This document shows, piece after piece, positions 8,248 through 16,873 of a stretch of 38,361 nt of DNA (positions are counted from its first letter, which is position 1; every line of letters begins with the position of its first letter). This DNA comes from Bacteroidales bacterium (GTDB lineage: Bacteria > Bacteroidota > Bacteroidia > Bacteroidales > GCA-2748055). The stretch is from assembly GCA_029938715.1 (NCBI GenBank), contig JAOZUK010000005.1:36389-74749 (forward strand), given 5' to 3'. A program made the translations under genes and the position numbers. The notes under the pieces are model-generated. The model saw only the letters and a list, made by a program, of their open reading frames with translations, ran no database searches and was not told the DNA's origin.

Positions 8248-10428
8248 TTACTGTCTAATAATAAACTTCCTGGAATCAATACTTTCACCATTTATTACCC
8301 TGATAAAATAAATTCCCGGTTTCAATCCTTCAAGACTGATATCTATATCGGATCTCGGATGTGCATATTCATGCATTTGCTTTATGACGCTTCCTGTTGC
8401 GGTTAGAATCTGGATATCAACCTCACCCTCATTCGCCAATACTACATATATCAGTCCACTTGCCGGAACGGGGTAAATAGTTTTTATTAATCCACTGGCA
8501 GCCTGCCCACTGTTGATGGAAGTGGTATACTCAGATGAGGTGTATAACCTTACTTCCAGCTGGTATAGCTGTTCAACAACAAACATCCCATCTGTAACTT
8601 CTATTCCCACCCAGACAGTACCGGTATCATCCACTGTGGGATTGCCTCCCAACAGCTTCATATCCTCATTGAAATTCAACCAATCGGGAAGAGTAGACGC
8701 ACTGTAAGTGAGATCATCCTCCTCATCGGGATCCATGGCATCCACCAGGTAAAAATAGGCTTTACCGGTAGTTGCCTCCTGGGGCGGAGTGGTTGTAAAT
8801 TGCGGCGCATTGAATGCTGCCAGTACATTGACCTCCAGAGTGAATTCATTACTATAATCCTGTCCGTCATACAATTGCACGATCACTTCAATGGGTCCAG
8901 TGGTATCCTCCAAAACCGTTAAGTTGCTACCGTTCACAATAAAAAGGGCATTGGGATCGGGCAAGATCACCACTGAAAGCTGATTCAGGTTGTTATCCAA
9001 ATCCTCATAGTAGAGGTCCTCCACACTAATTTGAAGAGTAATCAGCTGTTTTGCTACCAGGTTAGATTTCTGCCCGGTAATCTCTGGCGGATCATTAACC
9101 GAATTTACAATCACATGTGCCTCAAAGTTATCACTGGTGTCAAGGTGGTCAGTAACCTTTATATTGATGTTTAAGGTACCATAGAATTCAGGATCGGGTG
9201 TTACTGTCAGACCATCAATGCTATAGTTTTCGCCTCCAGATACAATGAGTTCCAATTCAGAAAGAGGAGTGTCATCATCAACAATGGTGAAATCCTCTTT
9301 TTTCAGTGTATATTGAATATCTTCATCGGTTTCTATGCCACTCTGACCAGTGATCCCGGGTATATCATTTACATTGCCTACACTAATGGTGAAATTCTGG
9401 GTGGTTATCTCTTTCCCGTCCGATACTATTAAGGATACCGGATTATCTCCAATATCTCCATCTCCGGGTATGCCGGTTAACAATCCTGTATTATTTCCAT
9501 TGTAAGTGAATGTACACCAGGATGGTTTAGTACCCGCTATGATTGTCAGATTATCCAGTGGATTATCATCATCAACGGTGGCTGTATATGAATAGCTTAT
9601 ATCTTCCATAGCAGCCGTGACAGGTGTAGAAGTAAAATAGGGTGCTGTATTTAGTGCTTGAATTGCTTCAAACCATTTTTGCCCCATTTTTGTATATCCC
9701 GATTCATAAGGATGAATTCCGTCGGGCTGCATATCCACCGAATAGTTGATTCCTGCCCCGTTTTCTATATCCACAATACTGATATCGGGATCATTTCGCG
9801 CAGCCACCATGGCAGCCACATTGTTGTTATACTGGGTAGTGGTCAGATTATATACCTTACGGTTAATAATCCTTGCCACAATCACAATCACATCATTGCC
9901 AGTCCGCAGCTCCCATGCATTTATTTCATCAAGAATCTGGGAAACTGAGTTTGGACTCGCTCCTTCGTCGTGGGTAATATCGTTGGTTCCAATATGCAAC
10001 AGGATAATATCGGCCGGATAGACATCCAGGTAAGGCTGGCTCCCAGGTGTAATCTGGACCCCCCACCTTTCATCATAGCCATCCTGTAACAACCTTACAA
10101 TGTACTGGTCACGGGTTCCAGCAATTCCTCCATGGTCAGCGTCAGGGAAAACCCCGTAACCACTGTTCTTGTGTCCCACAAAATTAAAATTATATCCTCC
10201 TGATACAAGCTGGGTATAGAGGGCATGCCTGTATGCGATCCTCATGCTTTCCTCGGGTGGATCTTCATCAGTTCCCTCTGTAATGGAGTTTCCCAGAGGT
10301 AAAATTCTTAATGTCTGTGCCTCAGAAACCTGGTAACTTAATACAAGGATAAACAGGACTACAAACGCTTTTATATACTGACTGCAATAACTCATTAAAC
10401 TTGTGATCATTTTACTATAACGCAACAT
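8248..10428 (-). CDS. Secreted SGNH/GDSL esterase with Ig/cadherin-like repeats and T9SS sorting domain
   Basis: About 726 residues from the ATG at 10426-10428. The frame opens further up with a TTG at 10452, but that start almost touches the terminator hairpin; later in-frame ATGs at 10410 and 10395 are alternatives. A signal peptide (hydrophobic VVLFILVLSYQVSEAQ) precedes an SGNH domain. Its blocks are LRILPLGNSITEG (Ser about 48; GNS instead of GDS), LLHIGTNDITHD (about 143-154) and PDGIHPYESGY (Asp236, His239). Three or four Ig/cadherin-type repeats follow (…YSYTATVDDDNPLDNL…). The C-terminus, IYPVPASGLIYVVL… ending in SRKFIIRQ, is a type A T9SS sorting domain, so the product should be exported and attached to the cell surface. 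A carbohydrate esterase acting on acylated glycans is the likely role. It lies 16 bases before the MBOAT gene. Confidence 0.8.
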   Translation of the reverse strand: MLRYSKMITSLMSYCSQYIKAFVVLFILVLSYQVSEAQTLRILPLGNSITEGTDEDPPEESMRIAYRHALYTQLVSGGYNFNFVGHKNSGYGVFPDADHGGIAGTRDQYIVRLLQDGYDERWGVQITPGSQPYLDVYPADIILLHIGTNDITHDEGASPNSVSQILDEINAWELRTGNDVIVIVARIINRKVYNLTTTQYNNNVAAMVAARNDPDISIVDIENGAGINYSVDMQPDGIHPYESGYTKMGQKWFEAIQALNTAPYFTSTPVTAAMEDISYSYTATVDDDNPLDNLTIIAGTKPSWCTFTYNGNNTGLLTGIPGDGDIGDNPVSLIVSDGKEITTQNFTISVGNVNDIPGITGQSGIETDEDIQYTLKKEDFTIVDDDTPLSELELIVSGGENYSIDGLTVTPDPEFYGTLNINIKVTDHLDTSDNFEAHVIVNSVNDPPEITGQKSNLVAKQLITLQISVEDLYYEDLDNNLNQLSVVILPDPNALFIVNGSNLTVLEDTTGPIEVIVQLYDGQDYSNEFTLEVNVLAAFNAPQFTTTPPQEATTGKAYFYLVDAMDPDEEDDLTYSASTLPDWLNFNEDMKLLGGNPTVDDTGTVWVGIEVTDGMFVVEQLYQLEVRLYTSSEYTTSINSGQAASGLIKTIYPVPASGLIYVVLANEGEVDIQILTATGSVIKQMHEYAHPRSDIDISLEGLKPGIYFIRVINGESIDSRKFIIRQ

Positions 10429-10457
10429 TGAAGCAAATGTTAACCTCACCAAGTATT

Positions 10458-10502
10458 AAAAAAAGTCCAACTCATAAATCTAAGTTGAGTTGGACTTTTT
10501 TT
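10458..10502 (-). terminator. Rho-independent terminator (17-bp perfect hairpin)
   Basis: An inverted repeat pairs 10458-10474 with 10486-10502 without mismatch around an 11-base loop. The inner ten pairs are GTCCAACTCA/TGAGTTGGAC, and the outer seven are an A-run and a T-run. The A/T ends give a U-tract in either direction, so it can work bidirectionally. It lies 16 bases after the stop of the LamG-repeat gene and just ahead of the SGNH esterase gene, both on the minus strand. It should therefore end the LamG transcript and leave the esterase and the downstream acylation/export genes to another promoter, or to read-through. Confidence 0.88.
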
Positions 10503-10517
10503 CTTTAACTACGTCGG

Positions 10518-13500
10518 TTAACGACTTATGATAAAGGAGTGGATACTTATATCGTCTCCTGACTGGAACCTATACATGTATTGTCCCTCCTCAAGTTTTG
10601 AAACATCCAGTTGAATCATCTTATCAGAAGCAGCGAATTTCTTTGTAATAAGCTGCTTTCCTGTGAGATCAATCACCGTAATTGTACCCTCCTCTTTAAT
10701 ATCAAATTCGAAGGTAAGTTGTCCGTTGGCTGGAACTGGATATACACGCTGAATGAGATCTTCATTCTGCTCAATACCCACGGGCCATCTGACCGTAAGT
10801 GTATAGGTGAATACATTAACCATTGCCCCATCGCTTACATTCAATGCAATATCATGCTTACCTACATCACTTTCAGAAGGAGTTCCTGCTAAAATTCCCG
10901 AAGTGTTTTCAAAAGATAAAAAGGCTGGAATGGATGCAGCAGACTTAATCACCTGGTCACCATCGGGATCTGTTGCCGTAAGTACATAGCCATAAAGCTT
11001 TCCAATAATGGCTATCTTCTCTGGGTCTGATGTAACCACGGGAGCATCATTTACCGGAGTAACTGTTACCTCTAGTCCATATGAGTTACTGCTGCTTTCA
11101 GGATCATCCACATGAACATTTACAACCAGAATGCCATTGTAGTTCTCTGCCGGTGTAATCACTGTTCCTGCGAATGAATAGTTTATCCCATCTTCAACCA
11201 CAAGTGTAAGTTCGCCTGGATCATTGTCCTCATCAATCACAGTCAGATCTGTTAATGCAAGGATAAATCCCTGATCTTCAGTAATAGTCAATGATTTCTG
11301 TCCTGTAATTACAGGAACATCATTCACATTGCCTACTGTGATCGTAAAGGGTTGGTCCACAGTTACAAGACCATCGGTGACCTCAACCACCACGTCGTGT
11401 TCACCTACGTCCCCGTCTTTTGGTGTACCATACAACACATGTGTTGAAGGATCTAACGTTAACCATGAGGGTTTAGTCGGTGCCGAATACGTAAGGTCAT
11501 CACCTACATCAGGATCTGTAGCCACAATGGTATAGCTGTAAAGGACATCCTCATCCACAGTAAGTTCAGGAGTAGATGTAATCTCTGGTGAATCATTTTT
11601 ATTTACAACCGTAAGGGTAAACTCCTGGTTAATTGGAGTTTTTCCATCAGATACTGTGATTACAACCATCTGTGGTCCGATATTCGCATTTGTAGGTGTA
11701 CCTGATAAGGTTCCTTTCCCGTTACCCAGGTCTGTAAATGTCAGCCAGTCAGGTTTGGTAGGAACAGAGAGGGTTAGTATATCATCAGGATCAATATCAT
11801 TGGTTACGATATTGTAGGTATAGAGTTCAGCTTCAAGGCCATCTTCCACAGCATCTGAAACAAACAGAGGCGCATAGTTACCGGGCTCACAATGCCAGGC
11901 ACCTGAAAATGAGTTCAGATAATTGGTAGAAACCTCACTGGCAGATAGTGCTCTGGTATAGATTCCCACTTCATCCATGGTTCCATTAAAGAAATAATCC
12001 GGATTGCCATTGGGTCTTGAAAGAAATCCAATATTAAATGGATCTCCCGGGAAGGTTCCAAAACTATTGGAATAGACAAATGCATCAGAAACTGCCACCT
12101 CACTGCCGTCTACATAGAGATAACTTCTACTGGAAACTCCATCTCTTACTGCAACCACATAGTGCCAATTGTTATCGGACACATCTCCCCCTTGAATCTG
12201 TCCATTGGGAGAGGGTTCATGACCCAGAGCATCCCTTAGGTAGAATGCAACAGTTCCGGTGTTCTTTAACACGCCCACCCAAAGATGTAAATCACTGGTA
12301 TCTGTGGCAGTGATTGTTCCCTGGCGGCCCAGGCAAACCATATTTGTTGCACTACCTGTCGTTTTCATCCAGAATTCAAATGTGAAACTGCTGCTCTTTT
12401 TAAAATTATAGGTGCCATTATCAGGTAAATTGATGCCATCATTGACTCCGTCAAATTGCAGGGCTCCGCTGAATTTTCCGGATACAGGTGTGGCCGGATT
12501 TAATGCTTCCCCATCATTGTTCCCCATGAAATCCTTATGAGGATTACCTGACTCGTCGAATTTGTAAAAATTCTGAACTCCACTTGGACAGCTGGGTGCT
12601 CCGGCCAGGTATACTTTAAAACTCTGGTTTACGGTTCCCTGTGAGTTTGTGGCAGCAATGGTGAAGCTTGTACCACTTTCATTGATGCTTCCGGGGGTCC
12701 ATAAGAGAACACCGGTGGTAGGATTAATGCTTCCGGGACCGGATACCAGGTTATACGCCAGGGTTGGCAGACCGGTTGCATAGGCCTCATAAGTAAAGGT
12801 CTCCCCTACTACACCCAGTGTATCTGGTATGGAAAGGAAGTAGGGATTGTAGTCTTCACAATAGCCAATTCCAAAAACACCATTGTTATAATGAATATCA
12901 ATATCATTTACTGATAAAGCGCTGCTATAAATAGCAACTTCATCGATTACAGCCGGAGCAAAAAATCGAGTTGTAGTGTTATTGTATGATAAGAAACCTA
13001 TGTCGATGGTGGCATCGGTACCAAAACTTCCCGCCGAATAATTCACCACATCACTATCCACCATGGTGTTGTTTACATAAAACAGGGTTGTACCTGTGGC
13101 TGCATTTCTTACAACCACCAGGTGATACCAGGTACCTATGGCCAGGTTTGGCCCATAGGAAATGTTACTGGTTCCCTGTGAGTCGATCAGGTTAAATACA
13201 GCTCTCCCGGTATTTCTTTCAGCACCGATCCACCAGTGAATATTTCCTGGAAATTCATCTCTTCCAATAAAGATCATGTTTTCATCGGAGGAGATGCTTT
13301 TAAGCTTAACCCACATTTCAATGGTGAAATCCTGGGTACCCGGCCAGTCAAAATCTGGATGATCGGAAACCAAAAGGTAATCGGAGGTGCCATTAAATGA
13401 TTGCGCCTTACCGACCTTTCCCACATCGCGGATGGGAGATGAAGTTACTCCGACGGCATCATGTCCACCTATATGGTCTGTATAGGTATTTCCCGTCTTC

Positions 13501-13616
13501 TCCTCCATCCTCCAGTAAGCAGTCAGGTTGTCGCAACTCTGACCATTAAGGAGAAGAGGATTAATTGCCAGGCTGAACAAAGCAATTAAAACTAGAACAC
13601 TGTATTTCTTTTTCAT
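10518..13616 (-). CDS. Large surface protein: two LamG domains, Ig/cadherin-like repeats, T9SS sorting domain
   Basis: 1032 residues. A clear signal peptide (MKKKYSVLVLIALFSLAINP…, cut near residue 26) precedes a LamG/concanavalin-like domain (about 30-250, with YWRMEE, FNGTSDYLLV and FTIEMWVKLKS). Then come a putative Ig domain (about 258-340), a second LamG domain (about 345-570, FYKFDESGN, LQFDGVNDGINL, FTFEFWMKTTG) and about four to five tandem Ig/cadherin-like repeats (about 575-950). The repeats show recurring D-P-D-x-x-D-x-L-T and G-T-P-x-x-x-x-x-G elements. The end (VYPVPANGQLTFEFDI… to HSFIISR) is a T9SS type A sorting domain. It is probably a carbohydrate-binding adhesin or a structural protein bound to the polysaccharide. 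No catalytic motif was seen. A 301-base gap upstream and the terminator downstream suggest a separate transcription unit. Confidence 0.85.
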   Translation of the reverse strand: MKKKYSVLVLIALFSLAINPLLLNGQSCDNLTAYWRMEEKTGNTYTDHIGGHDAVGVTSSPIRDVGKVGKAQSFNGTSDYLLVSDHPDFDWPGTQDFTIEMWVKLKSISSDENMIFIGRDEFPGNIHWWIGAERNTGRAVFNLIDSQGTSNISYGPNLAIGTWYHLVVVRNAATGTTLFYVNNTMVDSDVVNYSAGSFGTDATIDIGFLSYNNTTTRFFAPAVIDEVAIYSSALSVNDIDIHYNNGVFGIGYCEDYNPYFLSIPDTLGVVGETFTYEAYATGLPTLAYNLVSGPGSINPTTGVLLWTPGSINESGTSFTIAATNSQGTVNQSFKVYLAGAPSCPSGVQNFYKFDESGNPHKDFMGNNDGEALNPATPVSGKFSGALQFDGVNDGINLPDNGTYNFKKSSSFTFEFWMKTTGSATNMVCLGRQGTITATDTSDLHLWVGVLKNTGTVAFYLRDALGHEPSPNGQIQGGDVSDNNWHYVVAVRDGVSSRSYLYVDGSEVAVSDAFVYSNSFGTFPGDPFNIGFLSRPNGNPDYFFNGTMDEVGIYTRALSASEVSTNYLNSFSGAWHCEPGNYAPLFVSDAVEDGLEAELYTYNIVTNDIDPDDILTLSVPTKPDWLTFTDLGNGKGTLSGTPTNANIGPQMVVITVSDGKTPINQEFTLTVVNKNDSPEITSTPELTVDEDVLYSYTIVATDPDVGDDLTYSAPTKPSWLTLDPSTHVLYGTPKDGDVGEHDVVVEVTDGLVTVDQPFTITVGNVNDVPVITGQKSLTITEDQGFILALTDLTVIDEDNDPGELTLVVEDGINYSFAGTVITPAENYNGILVVNVHVDDPESSSNSYGLEVTVTPVNDAPVVTSDPEKIAIIGKLYGYVLTATDPDGDQVIKSAASIPAFLSFENTSGILAGTPSESDVGKHDIALNVSDGAMVNVFTYTLTVRWPVGIEQNEDLIQRVYPVPANGQLTFEFDIKEEGTITVIDLTGKQLITKKFAASDKMIQLDVSKLEEGQYMYRFQSGDDISIHSFIISR

Positions 13617-13917
13617 ACTTGTATGGTTTTATATAAACAATTGCATAATTTGAGATTATACGGATATTATTATAAAATGTTCGCTGTAGGGGTGACTAAA
13701 TTGTATCTAAAACAGTTGCAAATTATTCTAAATGCGAGAAACAAAAAAATCAATTTTACCAATTCCTAAGAACTTTATACAGACAGGCTTAATAACTAAT
13801 ACAGACATCACTTTGAAGAATTATTTTAAAATTCCAATTTGACAAAGGGAGCTATTTCGATGGTAAACTTAACCCCTGATTAGATTAAATTATCACCGAG
13901 AGGGATTTAACCGGATA
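13617..13917. other. 301-base AT-rich intergenic region upstream of the LamG gene
   Basis: No open reading frame with coding character is present on either strand. The stretch separates the stop of the SAF-type oxidoreductase gene from the start of the LamG protein gene, both on the minus strand. It should hold the LamG promoter and any terminator of the nucleotide-sugar block. I searched the minus strand for TAnnTTTG with a TTTG/TTG box about 19-20 bases upstream and found no convincing pair. There is also no hairpin followed by a T-run. A weak imperfect dyad lies near 13862-13911, but it has several mismatches. Confidence 0.5.
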
Positions 13918-15213
13918 CTATTTAAAAAATTCATCCTGCTTTTTTCTCATCTGGTCGCCCAAACGTCCTGCAGGGAAAATCACATCATCACGGGTTAGTA
14001 CCTGATCCTTAGGAATATCATTTTTTAATTGGCAGCCCTCAGCCAGACCAATTGGCAGAAGATTCTCCTTTAAAGTAGTACCTGCATTTTCGCAAAGGCC
14101 ATAGGTCATATAGTGTCCCAGTCCATCAACAACCTCTCCCTTCTTCAGATCAATCTTGGCAGCTGCAACCACATCTACTTTAGGTGCTCCCAGAGGAGTC
14201 AGAGCAGCATCATGAAATAATACTGCACGCGCTACGGTATTAGGCACCTCAAAATGACAGAGGTGATAGGGAGTATAGAACAGGTATAAGGGTCCCTCTC
14301 CTAACTTATACAGATTCAGATAGTGCTGTTGCCTGGGGTGTTCATGTGTTCCAAGTACAAAAACTCCGGGCCCCGGCTCAGCACGCACCACATAATCTAC
14401 TATCCCCGGTCCTTCAATTAGGCTTTCAAGAGGATAAAGTCCATTGACACAATCCTTCAAAGGAGTGCCTGGTTCGACGGTGGGGCCATACATACCCCTC
14501 TTAGCCACCTCCATACCTGTCCCATTGGCCACAATTGCCTGTTCAAATGAGATTTTGGTCCCATCAGCAAAAGAGGTCACCATGGATGGCTGTTGTCCCC
14601 ACTGTTTGGCAAATGCTTCCTGGGTAGTGGGATTCCTGTAGGGATCATGAAGGCCTTTGATATTACCACACAATACCGGTTTTACTCCAATGGACTGAAC
14701 AAATCTAAACAGATTCATCTCTACTCCGGGTTGATCCCCATCTGCATTGGTAATGATCACCCCGGCTTTATCGGCATATACCTTTAATATGGGGCCAAGG
14801 GTACCATCCATTTCTGCATTCATCAGAATCACATGCTTCTTATGATCCATTGCTTTCAGAACAAATGGCAAAGAATACTCAATGGTTCCTGTCACCTCGA
14901 TAATGGCATCAATTCCTTCTGCCTCGCATATTAACATGGGATCGGAAGTGATGCTGTATTTACCACCTCTGATGTTATCCACCAGTGAGTCCAAATTGCT
15001 TACCTTTTTCGGATTCTCGATACCGGCTTCCTGGTAGGCTCTGGCGGCACCTTCCAATGTTCGGTTGGCAATGGCGACCAATTCCATTCCTGGAACCGAA
15101 TTACATATCTGCAGAGCGATGCCACGTCCCATAAAACCGGCACCTATCATACCCACCCTTACCGGGTTGTTCTCTTCATTCCTTTTGCGAAGCGCTGAAT
15201 CAACAATTATCAT
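13918..15213 (-). CDS. NAD(P)-dependent oxidoreductase, homoserine-dehydrogenase-like with C-terminal SAF domain
   Basis: 431 residues. The N-terminal Rossmann fold has the motif VGMIGAGFMGRGIA (about residues 19-32). A middle catalytic-type region follows (EVTGTIEYSLPFVLKAMDHK, then MNAEMDGTLGPILK). The C-terminal segment (HDAALTPLGAPKVDVVAAAKIDLKKGEVVDGLG…, about 335-431) resembles a SAF domain. This arrangement matches the 'predicted homoserine dehydrogenase' family (COG4091), whose members often sit in sugar or secondary-metabolite clusters and are not amino-acid enzymes. The gene closes a four-gene block with RfbF-, SDR- and RfbC-like genes, so the substrate is probably a CDP-activated or related sugar. 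The exact reaction is unknown. Confidence 0.75.
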   Translation of the reverse strand: MIIVDSALRKRNEENNPVRVGMIGAGFMGRGIALQICNSVPGMELVAIANRTLEGAARAYQEAGIENPKKVSNLDSLVDNIRGGKYSITSDPMLICEAEGIDAIIEVTGTIEYSLPFVLKAMDHKKHVILMNAEMDGTLGPILKVYADKAGVIITNADGDQPGVEMNLFRFVQSIGVKPVLCGNIKGLHDPYRNPTTQEAFAKQWGQQPSMVTSFADGTKISFEQAIVANGTGMEVAKRGMYGPTVEPGTPLKDCVNGLYPLESLIEGPGIVDYVVRAEPGPGVFVLGTHEHPRQQHYLNLYKLGEGPLYLFYTPYHLCHFEVPNTVARAVLFHDAALTPLGAPKVDVVAAAKIDLKKGEVVDGLGHYMTYGLCENAGTTLKENLLPIGLAEGCQLKNDIPKDQVLTRDDVIFPAGRLGDQMRKKQDEFFK

Positions 15214-15243
15214 GTTTACTTATTGAATTGGTTTAACATTAAT

Positions 15244-15774
15244 TTAAATCACATAATCGGGATGGGCAACATCTTTTTCCGATACCACAACTGGTTCAAC
15301 GGGCCATTTGATGTTAAAGGCTGGATCGTTAAAGCGTATCCCTCCTTCGGCCCCGGGCGTGTAGAACTGTGTGACCAGGTAGGTCACTTCACAATTATCC
15401 TCCAGGGTGACAAATCCATGTCCGAAATCCTCCGGCACATAGAGCATCTTATAGTTATCCTGAGTCAGCTCTACGCCAAACCACTGTTTGTAGGAGGGCG
15501 AGTCTTTCCGAAGGTCTATAATTACATCATAAATTGATCCCCTGGTGCATCGAATCAGTTTTGTCTCCTGGTAAGGATCATGTTGAAAATGCATACCCCT
15601 CAGGGTTCCTTTGGTTTTGCTAAAGGAGGTATTCCCCTGGCACAGGTTGCTCTTCAATCCATGTTCGGCCATTTCATTGGCACACCAGGAACGTCCGAAG
15701 AAGCCTCTTTCGTCTTCCAGTTTTTTGATTTCAATAAGGAAGGCTCCTTTGAGATTAGTTTCTGTAAATATCAT
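15244..15774 (-). CDS. dTDP-4-dehydrorhamnose 3,5-epimerase family protein (RfbC-like)
   Basis: 176 residues, close to the family's usual 180. The cupin-type RfbC signatures are present: KLEDERGFFGRSW (about 17-29), NTSFSKTKGTLRGMHFQHDP (about 48-67, with the catalytic-type His after R-G-M), RGSIYDVIIDLRKDSPSY, and YVPEDFGHGFVTLED (about 112-126). These enzymes epimerise C3 and/or C5 of nucleotide-linked 4-keto-6-deoxy sugars. No RfbA, RfbB or RfbD is present here, and the sugar-activating enzyme next door is a cytidylyltransferase. The natural substrate is therefore more likely a CDP-sugar than dTDP-4-keto-6-deoxyglucose. It is 16 bases after the SDR gene. Confidence 0.85.
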   Translation of the reverse strand: MIFTETNLKGAFLIEIKKLEDERGFFGRSWCANEMAEHGLKSNLCQGNTSFSKTKGTLRGMHFQHDPYQETKLIRCTRGSIYDVIIDLRKDSPSYKQWFGVELTQDNYKMLYVPEDFGHGFVTLEDNCEVTYLVTQFYTPGAEGGIRFNDPAFNIKWPVEPVVVSEKDVAHPDYVI

Positions 15775-15790
15775 TATATCTCTTTTTAAA

Positions 15791-16837
15791 TTACCACGTC
15801 CATTCCAGGTTGCTGTTCAAATAGTTATTTTCCTGGAGTACATTCAATACACTAAGCCTGGTTAAGTGGGATTCACGATAGTTTTTATCATCGAATCCCA
15901 TGGCTGACAGGTTATCATAGAGTGCCTGGATGGAAGATTTCAAATCATGGATAGGTTGATGATCCGGTGCGATCTCCTTGAACAGATCAAAATTTACTTT
16001 ATAGGATCGCTTATCAGGTGGAGCATCCGGATTGACGGAAACTTTAACACCGGGAACAACTTCGGCCACGGCATCGGCCAGCTCTTTCACCTGATAGTTC
16101 CATACATTGCTGCCTGTATTTACAGCCAGAAATTCGCCTCTATTCTCTTTCTTCCTTGCGATGGCCCAGTCAATGGCTCTGGCCATATCCAGTACATTGA
16201 TCAATGGTCTCCATGGGGTCCCATCACTTAAAATGCTCAGTTCATTGGAGGTAACAGCTCCAGCCAGAAAATCGTTCAACACCAGGTCGAGCCTCAACCT
16301 GTAGCTGAATCCGCATGCGGTGGCAAAACGAAGTGAGGTGATTGTGAAATTCTCATTGGCCAGGGGCTGTAAATCCCTTTCTGCATATACTTTAGAACGG
16401 GCGTAAGCGGTAAGGGGATTCAGCTTATCGGTTTCCACTTTTGCCAGATCATCTGCTTCGCCATACATGCTGCAACTGGAAGCAAATACAAATGAACCGA
16501 CTCCTTTGGCCCTGGCCTTTTCGGCCAGCTTAACTGCAGCGCGATAATTCACATCCATGGTAATCTCTTCATACTTATTTCCCATGGGATCGTTTGAGAT
16601 GGCAGCCAGATAAACGACTCCATCTACACCTTCCAACAGCTCATCGGGGAATGCCCTTACATCGCCAAACTCCTGTCTGGACAGTTTATTCTCAGGTAGA
16701 AAAAGTGGATTTGTGAGGCATTTTGCAAAATATCCAGTATCAAATCCAATGAGTTCTGCATCGGGATAGGTGTCTCTTAGCTGACTTACAACGCCTGGGC
16801 CCACATAACCCATATTTCCAGTGATAATTATTTTCAT
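15791..16837 (-). CDS. Extended SDR: NAD-dependent sugar epimerase/dehydratase
   Basis: 348 residues. It has an extended short-chain dehydrogenase Rossmann motif, IIITGNMGYVGPGVVSQL (about 3-20), and a catalytic region FASSCSMYGEADDL (about 118-131) followed by LTAYARSKVYAERDL, giving the Ser...Tyr-x-x-x-Lys triad. The C-terminal part has VLDMARAIDWAIARK and VNTGSNVWNYQVKELADAV, as in UDP/dTDP-sugar epimerases and dehydratases. It is embedded between RfbF- and RfbC-like genes. It does not show the TGHTGFKGSW-type start of RfbG CDP-glucose 4,6-dehydratases, so it is a different SDR subgroup. It may be the 4,6-dehydratase, the 4-ketoreductase or the 4-epimerase of a CDP-sugar route. Confidence 0.82.
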   Translation of the reverse strand: MKIIITGNMGYVGPGVVSQLRDTYPDAELIGFDTGYFAKCLTNPLFLPENKLSRQEFGDVRAFPDELLEGVDGVVYLAAISNDPMGNKYEEITMDVNYRAAVKLAEKARAKGVGSFVFASSCSMYGEADDLAKVETDKLNPLTAYARSKVYAERDLQPLANENFTITSLRFATACGFSYRLRLDLVLNDFLAGAVTSNELSILSDGTPWRPLINVLDMARAIDWAIARKKENRGEFLAVNTGSNVWNYQVKELADAVAEVVPGVKVSVNPDAPPDKRSYKVNFDLFKEIAPDHQPIHDLKSSIQALYDNLSAMGFDDKNYRESHLTRLSVLNVLQENNYLNSNLEWTW

Positions 16838-16873
16838 AATAGTCTATTGTTATTTATTCTGTATAATCATAAT

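Noticed and set aside
10429..10452. TTG start at 10452 for the SGNH esterase
   Set aside because: It would begin only 6 bases after the terminator hairpin and put extra residues before the signal peptide. The ATG at 10428, or later ATGs at 10410 or 10395, give a more normal leader.
13862..13911. Imperfect inverted repeat (GGTAAACTTAACCCC … GGGATTTAACC)
   Set aside because: There are too many mismatches and no T-tract, so neither a terminator nor an operator can be supported.
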